The notes beneath the pieces were generated by a model. That model had not been told where the DNA came from, did not search any database, and saw only the letters and a list, made by a program, of their open reading frames with translations. The translations under genes were made by a program, and so were the position numbers. Positions 59,404 through 64,000 of a stretch of 64,000 nucleotides of DNA are shown piece by piece. Source of the DNA: Denitrificimonas caeni (GTDB lineage Bacteria > Pseudomonadota > Gammaproteobacteria > Pseudomonadales > Pseudomonadaceae); contig NZ_CAJHOA010000003.1 of NCBI RefSeq assembly GCF_905120345.1, positions 124,001-188,000 on the forward strand, written 5' to 3'. Positions within the stretch are counted from its first letter, which is position 1. Every line of letters starts with the position of its first letter.

Positions 59404-60147
59404 ATGAGCTTACAAGGTAAAGTCGCCTTAGTCACCGGCGCCAGCCGTGGTATTGGTCAAGCCATTGCTCTGCAGTTAGGCGCACAAGGTGCCACTGTTA
59501 TTGGCACTGCTACCTCTGAGAAAGGTGCGCAAAGTATCAGTCAAGTCCTACAGGATAACGGCATTCAGGGTACTGGTATGCTGCTTAATGTCTGTGATGC
59601 TGAGTCTGTCGCTGCGACACTTGAGCGCATCCAGACTGAGTTTGGTGCGCCACTGATTTTGGTCAATAATGCTGGTATCACTCGCGATAACCTGATGTTG
59701 CGGATGAAGGATGACGAATGGTTCGATGTTATTGACACCAATTTACACAGCTTATACCGCATGTCTAAAGCAGTGTTACGCGGTATGACTAAAGCACGTT
59801 GGGGTCGAATTATCAGTATCGGCTCAGTGGTAGGTGCAATGGGTAACGCAGGTCAAGTAAACTATGCTGCAGCGAAAGCTGGTCTGGAAGGTTTTGGTCG
59901 CGCTTTAGCGCGTGAAGTGGGCTCACGCTCAATCACCGTGAATGCTGTGGCCCCTGGGTTTATTGATACCGATATGACCCGTGATTTACCTGAAGCGCAG
60001 CGTGAAGCATTGTTGACACAAATTCCATTAGGGCGTTTGGGGCAAGCTCAAGAAATAGCTAATGTGGTAGGTTTTCTTGCTTCAGAACAGGCGTCTTATG
60101 TCACTGGAACAACGATTCCAGTGAATGGCGGCATGTATATGAGTTAA
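59404..60147 (+). CDS. fabG: 3-oxoacyl-ACP reductase
   Basis: A 247-residue SDR reducing beta-ketoacyl-ACP with NADPH. TGASRGIGQAIA binds the cofactor; NNAGITRDNLMLRM, the catalytic Ser in ISIGSVVGAMGN, and YAAAK are in place. ATG at 59404 has GGAG 6 nt upstream and gives the standard length; the in-frame ATGs at 59392 and 59398 overlap that site. A 212-bp gap with a long hairpin separates it from acpP. Confidence 0.96.
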   Translation: MSLQGKVALVTGASRGIGQAIALQLGAQGATVIGTATSEKGAQSISQVLQDNGIQGTGMLLNVCDAESVAATLERIQTEFGAPLILVNNAGITRDNLMLRMKDDEWFDVIDTNLHSLYRMSKAVLRGMTKARWGRIISIGSVVGAMGNAGQVNYAAAKAGLEGFGRALAREVGSRSITVNAVAPGFIDTDMTRDLPEAQREALLTQIPLGRLGQAQEIANVVGFLASEQASYVTGTTIPVNGGMYMS

Positions 60148-60213
60148 AATGACTGTTATTGTGACCAAAGCATCGTATTTTGAGTCATAATTGCAGTTTG
60201 GAATATTAGAAAT

Positions 60214-60244
60214 ATTTGTGCGATGCCTGATGCAGCGCACAAAT
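60214..60244. other. Long imperfect hairpin between fabG and acpP
   Basis: Arms ATTTGTGCG (60214-60222) and CGCACAAAT (60236-60244) are perfect. After one A-G mismatch the stem continues with TGC/GCA around a CTGAT loop. No T-tract follows. A TAAAAT at 60284-60289 could be the -10 of an acpP-specific promoter. Confidence 0.55.
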
Positions 60245-60359
60245 AGATCAAATAAGTGGTTCGCAAAGGGCGAGCAGTTCGCTTAAAATGCGCAAACCCT
60301 TTTATACAAAGCGGCAGCTTGAGTTGCCCAGTTTTTTCCATTTAGGAGTGATACACGGT

Positions 60360-60596
60360 ATGAGCACTATTGAAGAACGCGTTAAAAAAATCGTTGCTGA
60401 GCAATTAGGTGCCAAAGCAGAAGACGTGACTAACAGCGCATCTTTTGTTGATGATTTAGGCGCGGATTCATTGGATACAGTTGAGTTGGTAATGGCTCTT
60501 GAAGAAGAGTTCGAGACTGAAATTCCTGATGAAAAAGCTGAAAAAATCACTACTGTTCAAGAAGCAATCGACTACATCAACGCTCACGCGCAGTAA
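60360..60596 (+). CDS. acpP: Acyl carrier protein
   Basis: A 78-residue ACP that carries growing acyl chains on 4'-phosphopantetheine at Ser37 ([11 protein letters not shown]). It is highly acidic, as expected. ATG at 60360 has AGGAG about 12 nt upstream and gives the canonical start [12 protein letters not shown]. It lies in a 212-bp/101-bp bracket of non-coding DNA with hairpins on both sides, consistent with separate high-level expression of this very abundant protein. Confidence 0.97.
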   Translation: MSTIEERVKKIVAEQLGAKAEDVTNSASFVDDLGADSLDTVELVMALEEEFETEIPDEKAEKITTVQEAIDYINAHAQ

Positions 60597-60621
60597 TGTA
60601 AACGGTTACTTTGCAACAGCG

Positions 60622-60661
60622 AAAGCCGCGCGACTTTTTATGAGCTGTGCGGCTTTTTTTT
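60622..60661 (+). terminator. Terminator/attenuator after acpP
   Basis: AAAGCCGC (60622-60629) pairs with GCGGCTTT (60649-60656), with further short pairing inside, followed by a long T run. It would limit transcription into fabF, leaving acpP mRNA in excess. Confidence 0.85.
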
Positions 60662-60697
60662 GTACAGCAATTTTTACATTAACAAGAGGTTGTCGCC

Positions 60698-61939
60698 ATG
60701 TCGCGTAGACGTGTCGTAGTTACCGGGATAGGCATGCTGTCCCCACTAGGTGTTGATGTCGCGCAAAGCTGGTCAGGCATCCTAGCTGGTAAAAGCGGTA
60801 TCAGTTCGATTGAACATATGAACGTTGAGGCTTTTTCGACGCGTTTTGGTGGCTCAATCAAAGGTTTTGATATTGAACAGTATATGCCGGCCAAAGATGC
60901 ACGCCGCTTAGACTTGTTTATTCAATATGGTTTGGCTGCGGGTTTGCAGGCTATGCAAGATTGCGGCCTGGAAGTGACTGATGCCAACCGTGAACGCGTT
61001 GGTGTGGTGATGGGTTCCGGTATTGGTGGACTGACCAATATTGAGAACACTAGCAAAACGTTAGTCGAGCAAGGCCCACGACGTATTTCGCCATTTTTTG
61101 TGCCCGGTTCAATTATCAATATGATTTCCGGTGTTCTGTCGATCCAGTTGGGCTTACAAGGTCCTAATTATGCGATTGCGACAGCCTGTACCACAGGTAC
61201 GCATTGCATTGGCATGGCCGCACGTAATATTGCTTATGGCGAAGCCGACGTGATGTTAGCGGGTGGTGCTGAAATGGCAGCCTGTGGCTTAGGTCTTGGT
61301 GGCTTTGCTGCTTCGCGTGCACTGTCGACCCGCAATGATGATCCGCAAGCGGCAAGCCGCCCTTGGGATGCCGAGCGTGATGGTTTTGTCTTGTCCGACG
61401 GTGCTGGTGCGGTGATTCTTGAAGAGCTTGAGCATGCCAAAGCGCGTGGCGCCACCATCTATGCAGAAGTGGCAGGCTTTGGTATGAGCGCTGATGCCTA
61501 CCATATGACCTCTCCACCGGAGAAGGGCGATGGTGCGGCGCGTTGTATGGCCAATGCGTTACGTGATGCCGGTATGCGTCCTGACCAAGTGCAGTATGTT
61601 AATGCGCACGGAACATCGACATTGGCGGGTGATTTGGCCGAAGTCAATGCGCTAAAAACTGTGTTTGGCGATCATGCGCAGGCTTTAGCTGTGAGCTCAA
61701 CTAAGTCAATGACTGGGCACTTATTAGGTGCTGCCGGTGCGGTTGAAGCGATTTTCAGTGTTTTAGCGATTCGTGATCAAGTCGCGCCGCCGACCATTAA
61801 CTTGGATCAGCCGGGCGATGGTTGTGATTTAAACTTTGTTGCCAACCAAGCACAGCCGATGAAAATTGATGCCGTCTTGTCTAACTCCTTCGGTTTTGGT
61901 GGTACCAACGGCTCGCTGTTATTGCGCCGGTACAGCTAG
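60698..61939 (+). CDS. fabF: 3-oxoacyl-ACP synthase II
   Basis: A 413-residue condensing enzyme for chain elongation, including the temperature-controlled palmitoleate step in E. coli. The nucleophile is Cys164 (TACTTGTHC); the active-site histidines lie in [12 protein letters not shown] and [11 protein letters not shown]. The C-terminal [12 protein letters not shown] is intact. It ends 2 nt before the GTG of pabC, so the two are tightly linked. Confidence 0.96.
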   Translation: MSRRRVVVTGIGMLSPLGVDVAQSWSGILAGKSGISSIEHMNVEAFSTRFGGSIKGFDIEQYMPAKDARRLDLFIQYGLAAGLQAMQDCGLEVTDANRERVGVVMGSGIGGLTNIENTSKTLVEQGPRRISPFFVPGSIINMISGVLSIQLGLQGPNYAIATACTTGTHCIGMAARNIAYGEADVMLAGGAEMAACGLGLGGFAASRALSTRNDDPQAASRPWDAERDGFVLSDGAGAVILEELEHAKARGATIYAEVAGFGMSADAYHMTSPPEKGDGAARCMANALRDAGMRPDQVQYVNAHGTSTLAGDLAEVNALKTVFGDHAQALAVSSTKSMTGHLLGAAGAVEAIFSVLAIRDQVAPPTINLDQPGDGCDLNFVANQAQPMKIDAVLSNSFGFGGTNGSLLLRRYS

Positions 61940-61941
61940 AC

Positions 61942-62757
61942 GTGCAAGCCTGGATTAACGGTCAGCCCGCAGATTGTATTGCGCTGGCTGACCGTGGTTT
62001 GGCTTATGGTGATGGTCTATTTGAGACCATTAAAGTTCGCAATGGGCGCGCGGCTTTATTGGAGCGACACTTAGCCCGCTTGCACGAAGGCTGTCAGCGC
62101 TTACTGATTCCTTGCGATATGTTGGCGTTACGTGACGAGTTGTTGGCTTATATGCAGCAGCTGGGTAACGGTGTCTGTAAATTAATCTTGACCCGCGGTG
62201 TCGGCCAACGTGGTTATGGCATGCCAGATCCTTGTCTGCCGCAGCGAATACTGCAAGCGTCAAGTGTTCCACAATGGCCTGTTGCTCATCAGCAGCAAGG
62301 TATCCAACTGTTTGCCTGTCAGTTGCGACTCTCTGCACAGCCTCTATTAGCTGGATTAAAGCATCTCAATCGTTTAGAGCAAGTCTTGGCACGTGCCGAG
62401 TGGTCAGACCCTGCTTATGCAGAAGGTTTACTGCTGGATAGCCAAGAGCGTGTGGTTGATGGGGTGTTTAGTAATATTTTTATCGTCCGTGATCAGCAAT
62501 TGATAACGCCTGCGCTGAATCGTTCAGGTGTGGCCGGGGTGATGCGTGCTGAGCTGTTAGCACGTGCCGCCGCTGCAGGTGTTGCTGTCCAGATTGCTGA
62601 TATTTCATTGCAGCAATTGCAACAGGCTGATGAGGTTTTTACCTGCAATAGCCTCTACGGTATTTGGCCGGTATGCGGCTATGCAACACAACACTGGTCG
62701 ATCGGACCTGTGACTCGTAAACTGCAGCAACTTATTACAGATTTAGTGGATGAATAG
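61942..62757 (+). CDS. pabC: Aminodeoxychorismate lyase
   Basis: A 271-residue PLP fold-type IV enzyme releasing 4-aminobenzoate for folate from aminodeoxychorismate. DRGLAYGDGLFETIKV at 18-33, the PLP-lysine region GLKHLNRLEQVLAR (near 138-151) and the VVDGVFSNIF loop are present. It starts at GTG, 2 nt after fabF, without a strong ribosome site of its own. mltG follows after 2 nt, as in E. coli and pseudomonads. Confidence 0.94.
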   Translation: MQAWINGQPADCIALADRGLAYGDGLFETIKVRNGRAALLERHLARLHEGCQRLLIPCDMLALRDELLAYMQQLGNGVCKLILTRGVGQRGYGMPDPCLPQRILQASSVPQWPVAHQQQGIQLFACQLRLSAQPLLAGLKHLNRLEQVLARAEWSDPAYAEGLLLDSQERVVDGVFSNIFIVRDQQLITPALNRSGVAGVMRAELLARAAAAGVAVQIADISLQQLQQADEVFTCNSLYGIWPVCGYATQHWSIGPVTRKLQQLITDLVDE

Positions 62758-62759
62758 CC

Positions 62760-64000
<1,241 letters not shown>

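Overview
The window reads as chromosomal DNA of a gammaproteobacterium in the Pseudomonadales. A low-GC relative of Pseudomonas (Thiopseudomonas-like) is my best guess. The reasons are gene order and protein resemblance: dsbC-hom-thrC; rpsT divergent from murJ-ribF-ileS-lspA-fkpB-ispH; nnrD-tsaE-amiB-mutL; guaB-guaA near tadA-mltF-purL; and yceD-rpmF-plsX-fabD-fabG-acpP-fabF-pabC-mltG-tmk without a fabH between plsX and fabD. Base composition looks close to 50% GC by eye, lower than typical Pseudomonas. The assignment rests on remembered synteny, not on a search.

Layout. 1-6.5 kb is an accessory stretch of single genes with long AT-rich gaps: a baeRF-type release-factor-like protein, a VIT1/CCC1 metal transporter, a yeast-type cytosine deaminase, a lone PAS protein, a DCC-family thiol oxidoreductase divergent from a Tat-exported HiPIP, a SOUL protein and a lipoprotein. 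6.5-11.6 kb holds rsuA, a decayed short-chain dehydrogenase, then dsbC, hom and thrC. 11.8-19.7 kb holds rpsT and the murJ-to-ispH block (lipid II flipping, flavin, tRNA charging, lipoprotein processing, isoprenoids). 19.9-25.6 kb holds a KAS III-like enzyme, a DUF2798 protein, a NIF3-like protein, a phosphate-type porin behind a four-heptad PhoB array, and aroQ-accB-accC. 25.7-38.1 kb holds the mutL/amiB/tsaE/nnrD operon on the minus strand, queG, a membrane protein plus a class II amidotransferase, a MoxR/VWA pair, cysK and aceK. 38.2-50.8 kb is largely purine metabolism (guaB, guaA, purL), interrupted after guaA by about 3.4 kb carrying a GMC oxidoreductase, a Rid-family protein and several palindromes, then tadA and mltF. 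51-56.4 kb holds an L,D-transpeptidase, a CoA-type Nudix hydrolase, a gamma-carbonic anhydrase-like protein, a DUF1289 protein, purT, a CorC-family protein and ypjD. 56.6-64 kb is the fatty-acid synthesis cluster, cut off inside tmk.

Most of the window is housekeeping. The parts that deserve a second look are the PhoB array, the HiPIP/DCC intergenic region (an Anr/FNR-like half-palindrome next to a perfect 12-bp inverted repeat), the GMC/Rid insertion (both proteins lack residues their families normally use for catalysis), the hdhA-like pseudogene where xerD would be expected, and hairpins around guaB and acpP. I see no CRISPR array, prophage, insertion sequence, rRNA or tRNA, and no defence island.
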